A stretch of 64,000 nucleotides of DNA from Qipengyuania huizhouensis (GTDB lineage: Bacteria > Pseudomonadota > Alphaproteobacteria > Sphingomonadales > Sphingomonadaceae), in the NCBI RefSeq assembly GCF_019711635.1, contig NZ_JAIGNT010000005.1:1-64000 (forward strand). The letters run 5' to 3'. Position numbers and translations under genes: made by a program. The first letter of the stretch is position 1. Each line of letters opens with the position of its first letter. A model generated the notes under the pieces. It had not been told where the DNA came from, made no database searches, and saw only the letters and a program-made list of their open reading frames with translations. Shown in pieces: positions 42,796 through 54,516 of this stretch.

Positions 42796-43374
42796 TCACG
42801 CCGCCTCCTTCTCTTCCGACTTTTCAGCCGGGAACGGGAAACCGAAGAGACGCAGAAGTTCGCGCGCTTCCTCATCGGTCTTCGCCGTGGTGGTTACGAT
42901 GATATCCATGCCCCGAACCTTCTCGATCTGATCGTACGAGATTTCGGGGAAGATGATCTGCTCTTTAAGTCCCATTGCGTAATTGCCGCGACCGTCGAAC
43001 GACTTGGCGTTGAGGCCACGGAAGTCGCGGATGCGGGGCATTGCAATGGTCACGAGGCGGTCGAGGAACTCATACATGCGCTCGCGGCGAAGGGTCACCT
43101 TCGCACCGATCGGCATGCCTTCACGCAGCTTGAACTGCGCGATCGACTTCTTGGCCTTGGTGATGACCGGCTTCTGACCGGCAATCTTGGCCATTTCTTC
43201 CGCAGCGGTCTGGACCTTCTTCTTGTCCTGGCTGGCTTCGCCCACGCCCATGTTGAGCGTGATCTTTTCCAGCTTCGGAACTTCGAGACGGTTCTTGTAG
43301 CCGAACTTCTCGGTCATCGCCTTGACGATCTCGTCGTCGAAGCGCTGCTTCATACGGGGGGTGTAATCAGCCAT
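42796..43374 (-). CDS. rplE: 50S ribosomal protein L5
   Basis: 192 residues from the ATG at 43374, which lies within the last 8 bases of rplX; the ATG at 43389 is not supported. Motifs: [28 protein letters not shown], and [10 protein letters not shown] Glu/Lys tail follows. It binds 5S rRNA. Confidence 0.97.
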   Translation of the reverse strand: MADYTPRMKQRFDDEIVKAMTEKFGYKNRLEVPKLEKITLNMGVGEASQDKKKVQTAAEEMAKIAGQKPVITKAKKSIAQFKLREGMPIGAKVTLRRERMYEFLDRLVTIAMPRIRDFRGLNAKSFDGRGNYAMGLKEQIIFPEISYDQIEKVRGMDIIVTTTAKTDEEARELLRLFGFPFPAEKSEEKEAA

Positions 43375-43687
43375 CGATGGTCTCCCCACTCTTCACGGCA
43401 ACGCGCACCTTCTTGCCGTCCTTTTCTTCGAAACGGACGCGGGTGGGCTTGCCATCCTTGGGATCGGCAACAGCAACCTTGCTGATCGACATCGGCGCTT
43501 CGAAACGGTCGATGCCGCCCTGCGGGTTCTGCTGGGTCGGCTTGCGGTGACGTGCAGCGATATTGACGCCTTCGACGACGACCTTGCCTTCTTTCGGCAT
43601 GACCTTCGCGACGGTGCCGGTCTTGCCCTTGTCCTTGCCGGACAGGACGACGACGCTGTCACCCTTCTTGATCTTAGCGGCAGCCAT
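43367..43687 (-). CDS. rplX: 50S ribosomal protein L24
   Basis: 106 residues from the ATG at 43687, overlapping the rplN stop by one base. KOW motif [20 protein letters not shown]; later [18 protein letters not shown]. The open frame further up to 43996 is a shadow of rplN. Confidence 0.97.
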   Translation of the reverse strand: MAAAKIKKGDSVVVLSGKDKGKTGTVAKVMPKEGKVVVEGVNIAARHRKPTQQNPQGGIDRFEAPMSISKVAVADPKDGKPTRVRFEEKDGKKVRVAVKSGETIDG

Positions 43688-44055
43688 TACAGCACCTCCG
43701 GAGCAAGCGAGATGATCTTCATGAACCCGCGGCCGCGCAGTTCGCGGACCACCGGGCCGAAGATACGGGTGCCGATCGGTTCTTCGTTCTTGTTCACGAG
43801 AACAGCGGCATTGCTGTCGAAGCGGATCACGCTGCCATCGGGGCGGCGCACATCCTTCCTCGTACGCACGATGACGGCGCGATGGACATCGCCCTTCTTC
43901 ACCTTCGTGCGCGGCTGGGCTTCCTTGACGGAAACCACGATCACGTCGCCGACGGACGCGGTGCGGCGCTTCGAGCCGCCCAGTACCTTGATGCACTGGA
44001 CGCGCTTGGCGCCGCTATTGTCCGCGACGTCGAGATTGGATTGCATCTGGATCAT
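43687..44055 (-). CDS. rplN: 50S ribosomal protein L14
   Basis: 122 residues. [24 protein letters not shown] start, [15 protein letters not shown], and [18 protein letters not shown] end are all diagnostic. Confidence 0.98.
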   Translation of the reverse strand: MIQMQSNLDVADNSGAKRVQCIKVLGGSKRRTASVGDVIVVSVKEAQPRTKVKKGDVHRAVIVRTRKDVRRPDGSVIRFDSNAAVLVNKNEEPIGTRIFGPVVRELRGRGFMKIISLAPEVL

Positions 44056-44110
44056 CGATCCCGTTCCTTCTCAATTGGCTTGCCGGAACCAGTCCGGCAG
44101 TTCCTAAACG

Positions 44111-44401
44111 TCAGTTGCCTGCGGCTTCGACTTCGAGGTCGGCCTCGACAGCCTGGGTTCCGCCTGCCGTCACCCGATCCTTGACCATCCAGGTCTTGGT
44201 TTTCGAGATCGGCTTGGTTTCTTCGATACGCACGACGTCGCCGAGCTGGTACTCGTTCTTCTCGTCATGGGCGTGGTACTTCTTCGAACGACGGATGATC
44301 TTCCCGTAGAGGGGGTGCTTCACCTTGCGCTCGACGAGCACGGTCACGGTCTTGTCGGTCTTGTCGGAGGTGACGGTCCCGATCAGGATACGTTTGGGCA
44401 T
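44111..44401 (-). CDS. rpsQ: 30S ribosomal protein S17
   Basis: 96 residues. [27 protein letters not shown] and the [22 protein letters not shown] block match. A short acidic tail ([13 protein letters not shown]) is longer than in E. coli. Confidence 0.97.
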   Translation of the reverse strand: MPKRILIGTVTSDKTDKTVTVLVERKVKHPLYGKIIRRSKKYHAHDEKNEYQLGDVVRIEETKPISKTKTWMVKDRVTAGGTQAVEADLEVEAAGN

Positions 44402-44414
44402 GGTCTACTACTCC

Positions 44415-44624
44415 TTACGCCTTGGCTGCCGCTGCGCGGGCGCGTTCGCCCTGCAGCGTCTTGATCTTGGCGATCGAACGACGGACTTCGCGGATGCGAG
44501 CCGGAGCTTCGAGCTGGTTGGTCGCAGCCTGGAAGCGCAGATTGAACTGCTCGCGCTTGAGACTGGTCAGTTCTTCGTCCAGCTGGTCATCGCTCTTCTG
44601 GCGCAGATCTTCGATCTTGCTCAT
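44415..44624 (-). CDS. rpmC: 50S ribosomal protein L29
   Basis: 69 residues. Two-helix protein with DQLDEELTSLKREQFNLRFQ and IREVRRSIAKIKTL. It overlaps the rplP stop by one base. Confidence 0.96.
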   Translation of the reverse strand: MSKIEDLRQKSDDQLDEELTSLKREQFNLRFQAATNQLEAPARIREVRRSIAKIKTLQGERARAAAAKA

Positions 44625-45058
44625 TATTCGCCTCCGAGGTGCGAGGTGTCGCCCAGGCGGGCAACGACCTTGGTCTTGACCGGCAGCTTCATGGCTGCGC
44701 GGCTGAACGCTTCGGCGGCCAGCGGGCCGGCGACGCCGTCGAGTTCGAACAGGATGCGGCCCGGCTTCACACGAGCTGCCCAGTATTCGACCGAACCCTT
44801 GCCCTTACCCTGACGGACTTCGGCAGGCTTCTTGGAAACCGGCACGTCGGGGAAAACGCGGATCCAGAGACGACCCTGGCGCTTGATGTGACGCGTGATC
44901 GCACGGCGAGCCGCTTCGATCTGGCGTGCGGTGATACGCTCCGGCTCAAGGGCCTTCAGGCCGTACGAGCCGAAATTGAGCGTGGTGCCGCCCTTGGCGT
45001 TGCCATGGATCTTGCCCTTGAACGCCTTGCGGTACTTGGTTTTCTTCGGTTGCAGCAT
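44624..45058 (-). CDS. rplP: 50S ribosomal protein L16
   Basis: 144 residues. Start [28 protein letters not shown]-type [23 protein letters not shown]; ends near HLGGE. It binds near the A site and peptidyl transferase centre. Confidence 0.98.
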   Translation of the reverse strand: MLQPKKTKYRKAFKGKIHGNAKGGTTLNFGSYGLKALEPERITARQIEAARRAITRHIKRQGRLWIRVFPDVPVSKKPAEVRQGKGKGSVEYWAARVKPGRILFELDGVAGPLAAEAFSRAAMKLPVKTKVVARLGDTSHLGGE

Positions 45059-45079
45059 GGTTCTTTCCTATACCTGCAA

Positions 45080-45775
45080 TCAGCGAGCCGGACGGACGCC
45101 GGAGGTCTGCGATTCCATCATCAGACGATCCTGCGCGGTCGGGTCATGGCCGAGAATCTCACCCTTGAAGACCCACACCTTGATGCCGATGATGCCATAG
45201 GCGGTCAGCGCCTCGGCTTCGGCATAATCGATGTTGGCGCGAAGCGTATGAAGCGGAACGCGGCCTTCGCGATACTGTTCTACGCGAGCGATTTCCGCAC
45301 CGCCGAGACGGCCGCCGCACATGATCTTGATGCCTTCGGCACCAAGGCGCATGGCCGACTGCATGGCGCGCTTCATCGCACGGCGGAAAGCCACACGGCG
45401 GATCAGCTGATCGGCAATGCCCTGAGCGACGAGCTTCGCATCGACTTCCGGCTTGCGGATTTCGACGATGTTCAGCTTCACTTCGCTTGCAGTCATCTTC
45501 GACAGCTTCGTGCGCAGCTTTTCGATGTCCGCGCCCTTCTTGCCGATGATGACGCCGGGACGCGCCGCATAGATCGAAATGCGGCACAGCTTCGCCGGAC
45601 GCTCGATCACAACTTTAGAGATTGCAGCCTGGGCAGCGTTCTCGAGGATGAACTTGCGGATCTCGATGTCCTCGGCCAGCAGCTTGGCGTAATCACGCCC
45701 TTCGGCGTACCAGCGGCTGTCCCAGGTGCGGTTGATCTGCAGGCGCAGACCGATCGGATTGCTCTTATGGCCCAT
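45080..45775 (-). CDS. rpsC: 30S ribosomal protein S3
   Basis: 231 residues. [22 protein letters not shown] start, KH-type [15 protein letters not shown], and the C-terminal [17 protein letters not shown] block ([22 protein letters not shown]). Helps form the mRNA entry site. Confidence 0.98.
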   Translation of the reverse strand: MGHKSNPIGLRLQINRTWDSRWYAEGRDYAKLLAEDIEIRKFILENAAQAAISKVVIERPAKLCRISIYAARPGVIIGKKGADIEKLRTKLSKMTASEVKLNIVEIRKPEVDAKLVAQGIADQLIRRVAFRRAMKRAMQSAMRLGAEGIKIMCGGRLGGAEIARVEQYREGRVPLHTLRANIDYAEAEALTAYGIIGIKVWVFKGEILGHDPTAQDRLMMESQTSGVRPAR

Positions 45776-45776
45776 C

Positions 45777-46154
45777 TTACGCCTCCTCCTGCTCGCGGAC
45801 GACGATGCGAAGGCGGCTGAACGGCTTCAGGATGCGCGTCGACTTGCCGCGACCACGGGTGTGGAAGCGCTTCATCGTGATCGACTTGCCTACCGAAGCC
45901 TCTGCAACGACCAGCGCGTCGACATCGAGGTTGTGGTTGTTTTCCGCGTTGGCGATCGCCGAAGCGAGAACCTTCGTGGCATCCTTAGCCATCGACTTCT
46001 TCGAGAAGGCGAGGATGTTGAGGGCCTCTTCGGCCTTCTTGCCGCGAATGAGCTCGGCAACGAGATTCAGCTTCTGCGCGGAACCACGGATGGTGGTGCC
46101 CACAGCCAGAGCCTCGTTGTCGGCGACGCGACGGGGTGCTTTCTGCTTGCTCAT
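45777..46154 (-). CDS. rplV: 50S ribosomal protein L22
   Basis: 125 residues. Core [26 protein letters not shown] and the tunnel-lining loop [15 protein letters not shown]. Overlaps rpsS by one base. Confidence 0.97.
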   Translation of the reverse strand: MSKQKAPRRVADNEALAVGTTIRGSAQKLNLVAELIRGKKAEEALNILAFSKKSMAKDATKVLASAIANAENNHNLDVDALVVAEASVGKSITMKRFHTRGRGKSTRILKPFSRLRIVVREQEEA

Positions 46155-46429
46155 CAGCGCTTACCCTTCTTGTCGGCAGCGTGACCCGGGAAAGTGCGCG
46201 TGGGCGCGAATTCGCCGAGCTTGTGACCAACCATCTCTTCCGAGACGGAGACCGGGATGAACTTGTGGCCGTTGTACACGTTGAACGTGAGACCGACGAA
46301 CTGGGGCAGGATGGTGCTGCGGCGCGACCAGGTCTTGATCGGCTTGGTGCTGCTTGCGTCCTGCGCCTCTTCTGCCTTCTTAAGAAGGCTGAGTTCGACG
46401 AACGGACCTTTCCAGACGGAACGAGCCAT
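46154..46429 (-). CDS. rpsS: 30S ribosomal protein S19
   Basis: 91 residues. [21 protein letters not shown] start, [21 protein letters not shown], and [14 protein letters not shown] end. Confidence 0.98.
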   Translation of the reverse strand: MARSVWKGPFVELSLLKKAEEAQDASSTKPIKTWSRRSTILPQFVGLTFNVYNGHKFIPVSVSEEMVGHKLGEFAPTRTFPGHAADKKGKR

Positions 46430-46435
46430 GTCGGA

Positions 46436-47272
46436 TTACCTCTTCTTCTTCGCGTGGCGCGAACGGATGATCATCTTGTCCGTCTGCTTGTTCTTGCGAG
46501 TACGGGCGCCCTTGGTCGGCTTACCCCACGGAGTGACCGGATGACGGCCGCCCGAGGTCCGGCCTTCACCACCGCCATGCGGGTGATCGACCGGGTTCTT
46601 GGCGACACCGCGGGTCAGCGGCTTGATACCCATCCAGCGACGACGACCGGCCTTGCCCAGGTTCTGGTTCTGGTTGTCCGGGTTCGATACGGCACCGACG
46701 GTACCCATGCAGTCGGCACGCAGATAACGCTGCTCACCGCTGTTGAGTCGCACGATGACCATGCCGCGATCACGACCGACCAACTGAACATAGGCACCTG
46801 CCGAACGGGCGATCTGGCCGCCCTTGCCAGGCTTCATTTCCACGTTGTGGCAAATAGTGCCGACCGGCATCTGACCGAGCAACATGGCGTTACCGGGCTT
46901 GGTGTCGGTCTTTTCGGCCGCGATGACCTTGTCGCCGACAGCGAGGCGCTGCGGAGCAATGATGTAGGCCTGCTCGCCGTCTTCGTACTTCACCAGGGCG
47001 ATGAAAGCGGTGCGGTTGGGATCGTATTCGATCCGTTCCACGGTACCTTCCACGTCCCACTTGCGACGCTTGAAGTCGATGAAGCGGTACTTCTGCTTGT
47101 GACCGCCGCCGATGCCACGCGAGGTGACATGACCCTTGTTGTTCCGGCCACCGGTCTTGCGCTTGCCTTCCGTGAGCGACTTGACGGGCTTGCCCTTATA
47201 CAGGCCCGACTTGTCGACGAGGATGAGGCCGCGGCGCGCGGGGCTCGTCGGTTTGTAATTCTTGAGTGCCAT
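46436..47272 (-). CDS. rplB: 50S ribosomal protein L2
   Basis: 278 residues. [12 protein letters not shown] start, [17 protein letters not shown], and the conserved [17 protein letters not shown] with the functional His. Needed for subunit joining and peptidyl transfer. Confidence 0.99.
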   Translation of the reverse strand: MALKNYKPTSPARRGLILVDKSGLYKGKPVKSLTEGKRKTGGRNNKGHVTSRGIGGGHKQKYRFIDFKRRKWDVEGTVERIEYDPNRTAFIALVKYEDGEQAYIIAPQRLAVGDKVIAAEKTDTKPGNAMLLGQMPVGTICHNVEMKPGKGGQIARSAGAYVQLVGRDRGMVIVRLNSGEQRYLRADCMGTVGAVSNPDNQNQNLGKAGRRRWMGIKPLTRGVAKNPVDHPHGGGEGRTSGGRHPVTPWGKPTKGARTRKNKQTDKMIIRSRHAKKKR

Positions 47273-47592
47273 CAGCCTACACCTTCCGTGATGTCGATCA
47301 TCGAACCCTCAGCGAGGGTGACGATCGCCTTCTTCACGTCGTTGCGCTTGTAGGGCTTGCCCTTCCAGCGCTTGGTCTTGCCCTTCACGTTGATCGTGTT
47401 CACCGCGACGACCTTGGCCTTCTGCTCGGCGTAGATCGCCTCAACAGCTTCCTTGATCTGCGGCTTGGTCGCATCGCCTGCGACCTTGAATACGACCGCG
47501 TTGTTCTCCGAAGCCATGGTCGACTTTTCGGTGATGTGCGGAGCGAGGATCACGTCGTAGTGACGCGCTTCGATTGCCTGCTTCTTAGCCAT
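47272..47592 (-). CDS. rplW: 50S ribosomal protein L23
   Basis: 106 residues. [19 protein letters not shown], then [18 protein letters not shown]. It sits at the tunnel exit and docks trigger factor and SRP. Overlaps rplB by one base and rplD by 8. Confidence 0.97.
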   Translation of the reverse strand: MAKKQAIEARHYDVILAPHITEKSTMASENNAVVFKVAGDATKPQIKEAVEAIYAEQKAKVVAVNTINVKGKTKRWKGKPYKRNDVKKAIVTLAEGSMIDITEGVG

Positions 47593-48208
47593 TGAAACGG
47601 CCCTCCAGCTTCTCGACCGCGTCCTTGGTGAGGACCAGCGTGTCGTGCTTCAGGATGTCGTAGACGTTGGCACCCATCGCCGGCAGGACGTTGACGCCCG
47701 GCAGGTTTCCGGCAGCCTTCTTAAAGCCGTCATTCACACTTTCGCCGTCGATGACCAGAACCTTGCCGGCCCAGCCATTCTTGTCGAACATGCCCTTGAG
47801 CGCTTTGGTCTTGGCATCCTTGAGCTCAAGACTGTCAACGACGATGAGGCCGTCCTTCGCCTTGCTCGAAAGCGCCATTTTGAGCCCGAGCGCGCGGATC
47901 TTCTTGTTCAGCGACTGCTCGAAGTCACGCTTGCGCGCACCATGAGCCTTACCGCCGCCGATGAAGATCGGAGCGCCGCGGTCACCGTGACGAGCGCCGC
48001 CCGAACCCTTCTGGCGACCGAACTTCTTGCCCGTGCGAGCAACGTCCGAACGCTCACGCGTGGGGCGTGCGGTTCCGCGACGGTTCTCGAGCTGCCATGT
48101 GACAACGCGGTGCAGGATGTCGGCGCGCGGCTCGACGCCGAACACATCGTCGTTCAGCTCGATATCGCCCGACGCCTTGCCGTCGATTTTCTGGACCTTG
48201 ACCTTCAC
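47585..48208 (-). CDS. rplD: 50S ribosomal protein L4
   Basis: 207 residues. The extended loop [25 protein letters not shown] (shown here by its parts [12 protein letters not shown] and [10 protein letters not shown]) reaches the tunnel. In E. coli L4 also represses the S10 operon. Confidence 0.97.
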   Translation of the reverse strand: MKVKVQKIDGKASGDIELNDDVFGVEPRADILHRVVTWQLENRRGTARPTRERSDVARTGKKFGRQKGSGGARHGDRGAPIFIGGGKAHGARKRDFEQSLNKKIRALGLKMALSSKAKDGLIVVDSLELKDAKTKALKGMFDKNGWAGKVLVIDGESVNDGFKKAAGNLPGVNVLPAMGANVYDILKHDTLVLTKDAVEKLEGRFNG

Positions 48209-48210
48209 GA

Positions 48211-49068
48211 TCAGGACTCCTTGCTTTCACCGTCGGCAGCGCCGTCGGTGGTGGTTTCGGCGTCCGCACCCGATTCCTGCTGCTGCATCAGCTTTTCCTG
48301 CTGCTCAGCGGAGACTTCGGTGCTGACTTCGTGCTCGGCTGCGCTTTCGACGAGGCCGGCATCAGCTTCCTGGTGCTCGAACTCTTCGCGATTGCGGTAC
48401 ATCACGCCCGGGAACGGGAGATTTTCCGGCATCGCAACCTTCACGGCATCACGAACCATCAGCCAGCCATTCTTCGCGCCCGGGACGGAGCCCTTGACGA
48501 AAAGGAGGCCGCGATCGGCGTCTGTGCGCACGATCTCGAGGTTCTGCTGCGTACGCTGGCGGTCACCCATGTGACCGGCCATCTTCTTGCCCTTGAACAC
48601 GCGGCCCGGGTCCTGACGGTTACCCGTCGAACCATGCGAGCGGTGCGAGATCGAAACACCGTGGGTGGCGCGCAGACCGCCGAAGCCCCAACGCTTCATG
48701 GCGCCGGCAAAGCCCTTACCCTGAGTGTGGCCGGTGATGTCGACCTTCTGGCCGGCGACGAAGTGTTCGGCGGAAATGCGGGCACCGACGGGAAGAAGAC
48801 CTTCCTCGCTATCCACACGGAATTCCGCGACTTTCATCTTCAGCGGAACCTCGGCCTTGGCAAAGGCTTCGCGCTGCGGCTTGTTCACATTCTTCTGTTT
48901 CGCTTCGCCCGATCCGACCTGGACGCCGTAATAGCCGTTACGATCTTCCGTGCGATGTGCGGTAACCTGGCAATCTTCCAGCGAAAGAACGGTCACGGGT
49001 ACGTGCCGTCCGTCCTCCTGGAAGAGGCGGGTCATCCCGACTTTCTTTGCGATCACGCCTGTGCGCAT
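48211..49068 (-). CDS. rplC: 50S ribosomal protein L3 with acidic C-terminal tail
   Basis: 285 residues from the ATG at 49068 ([16 protein letters not shown]); the open frame to 49200 is not coding. Core motifs: [55 protein letters not shown]. The last ~50 residues (from about [11 protein letters not shown]) form a Glu/Gln/Ala-rich tail not found in E. coli L3 (209 residues). 3 bases before rplD. Confidence 0.97.
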   Translation of the reverse strand: MRTGVIAKKVGMTRLFQEDGRHVPVTVLSLEDCQVTAHRTEDRNGYYGVQVGSGEAKQKNVNKPQREAFAKAEVPLKMKVAEFRVDSEEGLLPVGARISAEHFVAGQKVDITGHTQGKGFAGAMKRWGFGGLRATHGVSISHRSHGSTGNRQDPGRVFKGKKMAGHMGDRQRTQQNLEIVRTDADRGLLFVKGSVPGAKNGWLMVRDAVKVAMPENLPFPGVMYRNREEFEHQEADAGLVESAAEHEVSTEVSAEQQEKLMQQQESGADAETTTDGAADGESKES

Positions 49069-49311
49069 CGTCAAACTCCTCAACAGAGGCACCCAAGGGC
49101 CCATCCCCAGGGTGCTTGCCAGCCCGATTGTGCGATGCGTGCCCCGTCCGGGCTGATTGCCTCCCTGGGGAAGCAGACGGGGGACGCAGTCCCGGATCAA
49201 ATCCGGCGGTATCCCGATGTCTTGCCTGACCTTGCGATCCGGCGGGGCTATCGAGCGCCCCTGAGCTTTCCTGCAGCTTAAGGTCCGGCAGGTGGACCGA
49301 AATCAGTTGGC

Positions 49312-49623
49312 TCAGGCCAGCTTGATTTCGACGTTAACGCCTGCCGCGAGGTCGAGCTTCATCAGCGCGTCGACGGTCTGGGCGTTGGGCTGCACGATAT
49401 CGAGCAGCCGCTTGTAGGTGCGCACCTCGAACTGCTCGCGCGACTTCTTGTCGATGTGCGGGCCGCGGTTCACGGTGAACTTTTCGATACGCGTCGGCAT
49501 GGGAATGGGACCACGAATAAGGGCACCCGTGCGACGCGCGGTGTCTGCAATCTCACCAGTTGCCTGGTCGAGAACGCGATGGTCGAACGCCTTGAGGCGA
49601 ATGCGGATATTCTGTGCTTCCAT
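49312..49623 (-). CDS. rpsJ: 30S ribosomal protein S10
   Basis: 103 residues. [20 protein letters not shown] start, [21 protein letters not shown]. Also NusE of antitermination complexes. Separated from rplC by a 243-base gap and from tuf by 317 bases. Confidence 0.98.
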   Translation of the reverse strand: MEAQNIRIRLKAFDHRVLDQATGEIADTARRTGALIRGPIPMPTRIEKFTVNRGPHIDKKSREQFEVRTYKRLLDIVQPNAQTVDALMKLDLAAGVNVEIKLA

Positions 49624-49940
49624 TACCTACACCGATGCGAAAGAGCCAAACGGGCCAGAAAGTGGCCCGCAAACAAAAAGAAAGGTCAGCCCCGCTTGCG
49701 AGCCCGGTTTCCCGGATGCGGGCGACCTTCCATGAATTCTCTTATCAGGGACGAATCCCCGTCTGTTGGCGCGCATATACGGGGGAGACCCCGATCTGGC
49801 AACCCCCGAATTCCGCCAAGTCGAACTTGCAGTCATCGAGAGTGACGAAATGTGCCTGACGGCAGCTTTACGTCCCTACTAAACAGCAGAAACCCGCCCC
49901 TCCCGAAGGAAGAGCGGGTCCCTGAATTTACAGTCGAAGC
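49624..49940. other. Gap between tuf and rpsJ
   Basis: 317 bases with no supported gene; it includes the tuf terminator at about 49892-49919 and probably the S10 operon promoter on the minus strand. Confidence 0.55.
49887..49919 (-). terminator. Terminator after tuf
   Basis: On the minus strand ACCCGC (49919-49914) pairs with GCGGGT (49897-49892), with further pairing toward a TTCG-type tip, followed by TTCTG. Located 21 bases past the tuf stop codon. Confidence 0.75.
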
Positions 49941-51116
49941 TTACTTCGAAATCTTCGAGACAACGCCCGAGCCGACGGTACGACCGCCTTCACGGATTGC
50001 GAAACGCAGACCTTCGTCCATAGCGATCGGTGCGATCAGCTTGACATCGATCGTCACGTTGTCGCCCGGCATCACCATTTCGGTGCCTTCGGGAAGGATC
50101 ACTTCGCCAGTCACGTCGGTGGTGCGGAAGTAGAACTGCGGACGATAGTTTGCGAAGAACGGCGTGTGACGGCCGCCTTCGTCCTTCGAAAGGACGTAGA
50201 CTTCGGCGCTGAACTCGGTGTGCGGCGTAACCGAACCGGGCTTCGCCAGAACCTGGCCACGCTCAACGTCTTCCCGTGCCACACCGCGGATCAGGGCACC
50301 GATGTTGTCGCCGGCTTCACCGCGGTCGAGCAGCTTACGGAACATTTCGACGCCGGTGACGGTCGTTTTCGAAGTGTCCTTGATGCCGACGATTTCAACT
50401 TCGTCACCAACGTTCACGACGCCGGTTTCAACGCGACCCGTGACAACCGTACCGCGACCCGAGATCGAGAACACGTCTTCGATCGGCATCAGGAACGGCT
50501 TGTCGACCGGGCGATCCGGGGTCGGGATGTATTCGTCGACGGCTGCCATCAGTTCCTTGATGGAGTTTTCGCCGATTTCTTCGTCACGACCTTCGAGTGC
50601 AGCCAGAGCCGAACCCTTGATGATCGGAATGTTGTCGCCATCGAAGTCATACGAGCTCAGGAGTTCGCGGACTTCGAGTTCAACGAGTTCGAGGATTTCT
50701 TCGTCATCGACCTGGTCGACCTTGTTCAGGTAAACGACCAGCTGCGGAACGCCGACCTGGCGAGCGAGCAGGATGTGTTCGCGGGTCTGCGGCATCGGGC
50801 CGTCAGCAGCGTTCACGACCAGGATGGCACCGTCCATCTGGGCCGCACCGGTGATCATGTTCTTCACGTAGTCGGCGTGACCCGGGCAGTCGACGTGCGC
50901 ATAGTGGCGGTTGTCGGTTTCGTACTCGACGTGCGCAGTCGAGATGGTGATGCCGCGCTCACGCTCTTCGGGAGCCTTGTCGATGTTGGCGAAATCGACG
51001 GCCGAACCCATGACCTTGGTGATCGCCGCGGTCAGCGTGGTCTTGCCGTGGTCAACGTGACCGATGGTGCCGACGTTAACGTGCGGCTTATTACGCTCGA
51101 ATTTTTCCTTCGCCAT
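49941..51116 (-). CDS. tuf: Elongation factor Tu
   Basis: 391 residues. GTPase motifs [10 protein letters not shown] (P-loop), DCPGHADYV and NKVDQ, then the beta-barrel domains ending in [18 protein letters not shown]. Delivers aminoacyl-tRNA. Its position after fusA is the classical str-operon place; a second copy elsewhere is possible. Confidence 0.99.
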   Translation of the reverse strand: MAKEKFERNKPHVNVGTIGHVDHGKTTLTAAITKVMGSAVDFANIDKAPEERERGITISTAHVEYETDNRHYAHVDCPGHADYVKNMITGAAQMDGAILVVNAADGPMPQTREHILLARQVGVPQLVVYLNKVDQVDDEEILELVELEVRELLSSYDFDGDNIPIIKGSALAALEGRDEEIGENSIKELMAAVDEYIPTPDRPVDKPFLMPIEDVFSISGRGTVVTGRVETGVVNVGDEVEIVGIKDTSKTTVTGVEMFRKLLDRGEAGDNIGALIRGVAREDVERGQVLAKPGSVTPHTEFSAEVYVLSKDEGGRHTPFFANYRPQFYFRTTDVTGEVILPEGTEMVMPGDNVTIDVKLIAPIAMDEGLRFAIREGGRTVGSGVVSKISK

Positions 51117-51209
51117 TTTACAATAACCTCTGTCTTAAAATTTGGGATTTCTGCGGGGAGGAAACGGCGCCCGCTGAATCAGGCGCCGCCCCTAGACCTG
51201 TCGGCTCGC

Positions 51210-53303
51210 TTACGCAAGCTTCTCCTTGACTTCCTGCGCCACGTTGGCCGGAACTTCGTCATAATGACTGAACTGCATCGTGTATTGTGCACGACCCTGG
51301 GTGAAGGAACGCAGTTCGTTCACGTAACCGAACATGTTCGCAAGCGGCACGTTGGCTTCGACCGCCTGGGCATTGCCGCGGCTGTCTGTGCCCTGGATCT
51401 GGCCACGACGTGAGTTGAGGTCGCCGATGACGTCGCCGAGATAATCCTCGGGGGTCACGACTTCCACCTTCATGATCGGCTCAAGCAGCTTGATGCCGGC
51501 ACGCTCGGCCACTTCACGCATGGCGCCGCGGCCGGCGATTTCGAACGCGATCGCGCTCGAGTCGACGTCGTGGTAGGCACCGTCGTAAAGGGTTACAGTG
51601 AAGTCGATGATGGGGAAGCCGACGAGATGGCCGCTTTCGGCCTGTTCGCGGAAACCCTTCTCGATCGCGGGGATGTATTCCTTCGGAATGTTGCCGCCCT
51701 TGATTTCGTCCTGGAAGACGAAGCCCTGGCCGCGCTCACCCGGCTCGACCTTGACCTTGACTCGACCGAACTGACCCGAACCACCCGACTGCTTCTTATG
51801 GGTGTAGTCCACGTCGACCGGCTTGCCGAGATATTCACGATAAGCCACCTGCGGTGCGCCGACATTCGCCTCGACCTTGAATTCGCGCTTCATACGATCG
51901 ACGAGGATGTCGAGGTGAAGCTCGCCCATGCCCTTGATGATCGTCTGGCCCGATTCGTGATCGGTGGTGACGCGGAAGCTCGGGTCTTCAGCTGCCAGGC
52001 GGTTGAGCGCGACGCCCATCTTTTCCTGGTCGGCCTTGGTCTTCGGTTCGACCGAAAGTTCGATAACCGGCTCGGGGAATTCCATGCGCTCGAGAATGAT
52101 CGGAGCGTTCGACGCACAAAGCGTGTCGCCGGTGGTGGTTTCCTTCAGACCTGCGATGGCGACGATGTCGCCTGCGAATGCTTCATCGATGTCCTCGCGG
52201 TTGTTCGAGTGCATCAGCAGCATGCGGCCGATCTTTTCCTTCTTGTCCTTCACCGAGTTCAGGACGCTGCCCTTCGAGAGCTGGCCCGAATAGATGCGGG
52301 TGAAGGTCAGCGAGCCGACGAACGGGTCGTTCATGATCTTGAACGCCAGCGCGGAGAACGGCGCTTCGTCACTCGAAGGACGGGTTTGCTCTTCGTCGCT
52401 ATCGGGCAGGACGCCCTTGATGGCGGGAACGTCGAGCGGCGAAGGCATGTAGTCGACGACCGCGTCGAGCAGGGGCTGGACGCCCTTGTTTTTGAACGCC
52501 GAACCGCACAGGACAGGGACGAAGTCCCGCGCCATGGTGCCCTTGCGGATCAGCTTCTTGAGCGTTGCCGCATCGGGCTCATTGCCTTCGAGATACTGTT
52601 CCATCACGTCGTCGTCCTGTTCGACGGCGGTCTCGATCAGCATTTCGCGATATTCGGCAGCCTTATCGGCGAGCTCTGCGGGGATGTCGACATAGTTGAA
52701 CGTTGCGCCGAGGCCATCGTCTTCCCACACGATACCGCGGTTGTTCACGAGATCGACCACGCCCTTGAGGTCGCTTTCCGCGCCGATCGGAAGATACAGC
52801 ACAAGCGGCTTCGCGCCGAGACGGTCGATGATCGACTGGACGCAGTAGTAAAAGTCGGCGCCGGTACGGTCCAACTTATTAATGAAGCACATCCGAGGCA
52901 CGCCGTACTTGTCGGCCTGGCGCCACACGGTTTCGGACTGGGGTTCTACGCCGGCGACGCCGTCGAAGACGGCTACCGCGCCGTCGAGCACGCGCAGCGA
53001 GCGTTCGACTTCGATGGTGAAGTCGACGTGGCCGGGGGTGTCGATGATGTTGATGCGGTGCTTGGGACCTTCACCGTCCTCGGCTGCCCAGAACGTGGTC
53101 GTCGCGGCGGACGTGATGGTGATGCCGCGTTCCTGCTCCTGCTCCATCCAGTCCATGGTGGCGGCGCCGTCATGGACTTCGCCGATCTTGTAGGATTTGC
53201 CGGTGTAGTAGAGGATACGCTCGGTCGTGGTGGTCTTGCCGGCATCGATGTGAGCCATGATGCCGATGTTGCGGTACCGCTCCAGCGGATATTCGCGGGC
53301 CAT
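51210..53303 (-). CDS. fusA: Elongation factor G
   Basis: 697 residues from the ATG at 53303 ([20 protein letters not shown]). P-loop [26 protein letters not shown]; domain [24 protein letters not shown]. It catalyses translocation. The longer open frame to 53348 has no support. Confidence 0.99.
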   Translation of the reverse strand: MAREYPLERYRNIGIMAHIDAGKTTTTERILYYTGKSYKIGEVHDGAATMDWMEQEQERGITITSAATTTFWAAEDGEGPKHRINIIDTPGHVDFTIEVERSLRVLDGAVAVFDGVAGVEPQSETVWRQADKYGVPRMCFINKLDRTGADFYYCVQSIIDRLGAKPLVLYLPIGAESDLKGVVDLVNNRGIVWEDDGLGATFNYVDIPAELADKAAEYREMLIETAVEQDDDVMEQYLEGNEPDAATLKKLIRKGTMARDFVPVLCGSAFKNKGVQPLLDAVVDYMPSPLDVPAIKGVLPDSDEEQTRPSSDEAPFSALAFKIMNDPFVGSLTFTRIYSGQLSKGSVLNSVKDKKEKIGRMLLMHSNNREDIDEAFAGDIVAIAGLKETTTGDTLCASNAPIILERMEFPEPVIELSVEPKTKADQEKMGVALNRLAAEDPSFRVTTDHESGQTIIKGMGELHLDILVDRMKREFKVEANVGAPQVAYREYLGKPVDVDYTHKKQSGGSGQFGRVKVKVEPGERGQGFVFQDEIKGGNIPKEYIPAIEKGFREQAESGHLVGFPIIDFTVTLYDGAYHDVDSSAIAFEIAGRGAMREVAERAGIKLLEPIMKVEVVTPEDYLGDVIGDLNSRRGQIQGTDSRGNAQAVEANVPLANMFGYVNELRSFTQGRAQYTMQFSHYDEVPANVAQEVKEKLA

Positions 53304-53384
53304 GTGGAATTCCTCGTAAGTCGGGGGTGAGCTAGCTTGCGCCCCCATGTAGGGATTAATGTGACCGTTTCGAGGCCCTCCGAT

Positions 53385-53409
53385 CCTTCGACAGGCTCAG
53401 GACGAGCGG
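53385..53409. repeat. REP-like CCTTCGACAGGCTCAGGACGAGCGG element
   Basis: Located between fusA and rpsG, in the 137-base gap. The core TTCGACAGGCTCAGGACGA is nearly the same as the inverted pair at 54355-54379 and 54424-54448. Such TTCGACARGCTCAGG repeats are widespread in sphingomonad genomes. Confidence 0.7.
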
Positions 53410-53440
53410 GCGAAGGAGGAGAGCCCCGATACGGAACGCC

Positions 53441-53911
53441 TTACCAGCGGTAGTGCGAGAAGGCGCGGTTCGCTTCCGCCATGCGGTGGGCGTCTTCGCG
53501 CTTCTTCACGGCATTGCCGCGGTTGTTGGAGGCATCCATCAGCTCGCCCGAAAGGCGTGCGGCCATGGTGGTTTCCGGACGGCCACGCGCGGCCGAGATC
53601 AGCCAGCGGATCGCCAGTGCCTGGGCACGCTCGGGGCGCACCTCCACCGGCACCTGGTAGGTCGCACCGCCGACGCGGCGGCTGCGCACTTCGACCTGCG
53701 GCTTGATGTTTTCGAGCGCAGAGTGGAACACCTCCACCGGGTTCGCCTTGGACTTTTCCTCGACCACGTCGAGCGCGGTATAGACGATGCCTTCTGCAAC
53801 GGCCTTCTTGCCGTCATACATCAGGTTGTTCATGAATTTCGAAAGGACCTGATCGTTGAATTTCGGATCAGGCAGGATTTCCCGCTTCTCGGGACGACGA
53901 CGACGACTCAT
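53441..53911 (-). CDS. rpsG: 30S ribosomal protein S7
   Basis: 156 residues. [20 protein letters not shown] start and [19 protein letters not shown]. It nucleates 30S head assembly. 24 bases after rpsL. Confidence 0.98.
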   Translation of the reverse strand: MSRRRRPEKREILPDPKFNDQVLSKFMNNLMYDGKKAVAEGIVYTALDVVEEKSKANPVEVFHSALENIKPQVEVRSRRVGGATYQVPVEVRPERAQALAIRWLISAARGRPETTMAARLSGELMDASNNRGNAVKKREDAHRMAEANRAFSHYRW

Positions 53912-53935
53912 TGATTATCTCCTAAGTCCCGTGGA

Positions 53936-54307
53936 TTACTTCGGACGCTTCGCGCCGTACTTCGAGCGCGACTGCTTGCGATCCTTCACGCCCTGCGTAT
54001 CGAGCACGCCGCGAAGGACGTGGTAGCGAACGCCGGGAAGGTCGCGAACACGGCCGCCGCGGATGAGCACGACGCTGTGCTCCTGCAGGTTGTGGCCTTC
54101 GCCCGGGATGTAGGAGATGACTTCGCGCTGGTTGGTCAGGCGGACCTTGGCAACTTTACGCAGAGCCGAGTTCGGCTTCTTCGGGGTCGTCGTATAGACG
54201 CGGGTGCAAACGCCGCGCTTCTGCGGGTTCTGCTCCATCGCAGGGACCTTGGACTTGGCCTTCTGCGGAACGCGGCCCTTGCGGACCAGCTGGTTGATCG
54301 TCGGCAT
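53936..54307 (-). CDS. rpsL: 30S ribosomal protein S12
   Basis: 123 residues from the ATG at 54307; the longer frame to 54550 runs through repeats. The decoding-centre loops are [13 protein letters not shown] (Lys43 kept) and [14 protein letters not shown]. Position 88 is Arg (codon CGC, 54046-54044) where E. coli has Lys88. First gene of the cluster. Confidence 0.98.
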   Translation of the reverse strand: MPTINQLVRKGRVPQKAKSKVPAMEQNPQKRGVCTRVYTTTPKKPNSALRKVAKVRLTNQREVISYIPGEGHNLQEHSVVLIRGGRVRDLPGVRYHVLRGVLDTQGVKDRKQSRSKYGAKRPK

Positions 54308-54354
54308 AGAATTCTTTCTCTTCACCGTTGGTGGTCCGGCGATTGGCTCCTGTT

Positions 54355-54448
54355 CCGTTCGTGCTGAGCTTGTCGAAGCACCGTCCTTCCTGAAAGGAGA
54401 GGCTTCACCAAAAACAGTACGACCCTTCGACAAGCTCAGGGCGAACGG
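54355..54448. repeat. Inverted pair of 25-bp REP-like elements
   Basis: Arms CCGTTCG..CTGAGCTTGTCGAAG at 54355-54379 and its inverted copy at 54424-54448 match at 22 of 25 positions, with 44 bases between. The pair could fold into a long hairpin in DNA or RNA. Confidence 0.8.
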
Positions 54449-54516
54449 AAAAGGGGCGGACCGCTTTCCCATGAAAGTGACGACTAGTGGTTTCGGGTGG
54501 TGTGACTGGCTTAGCC

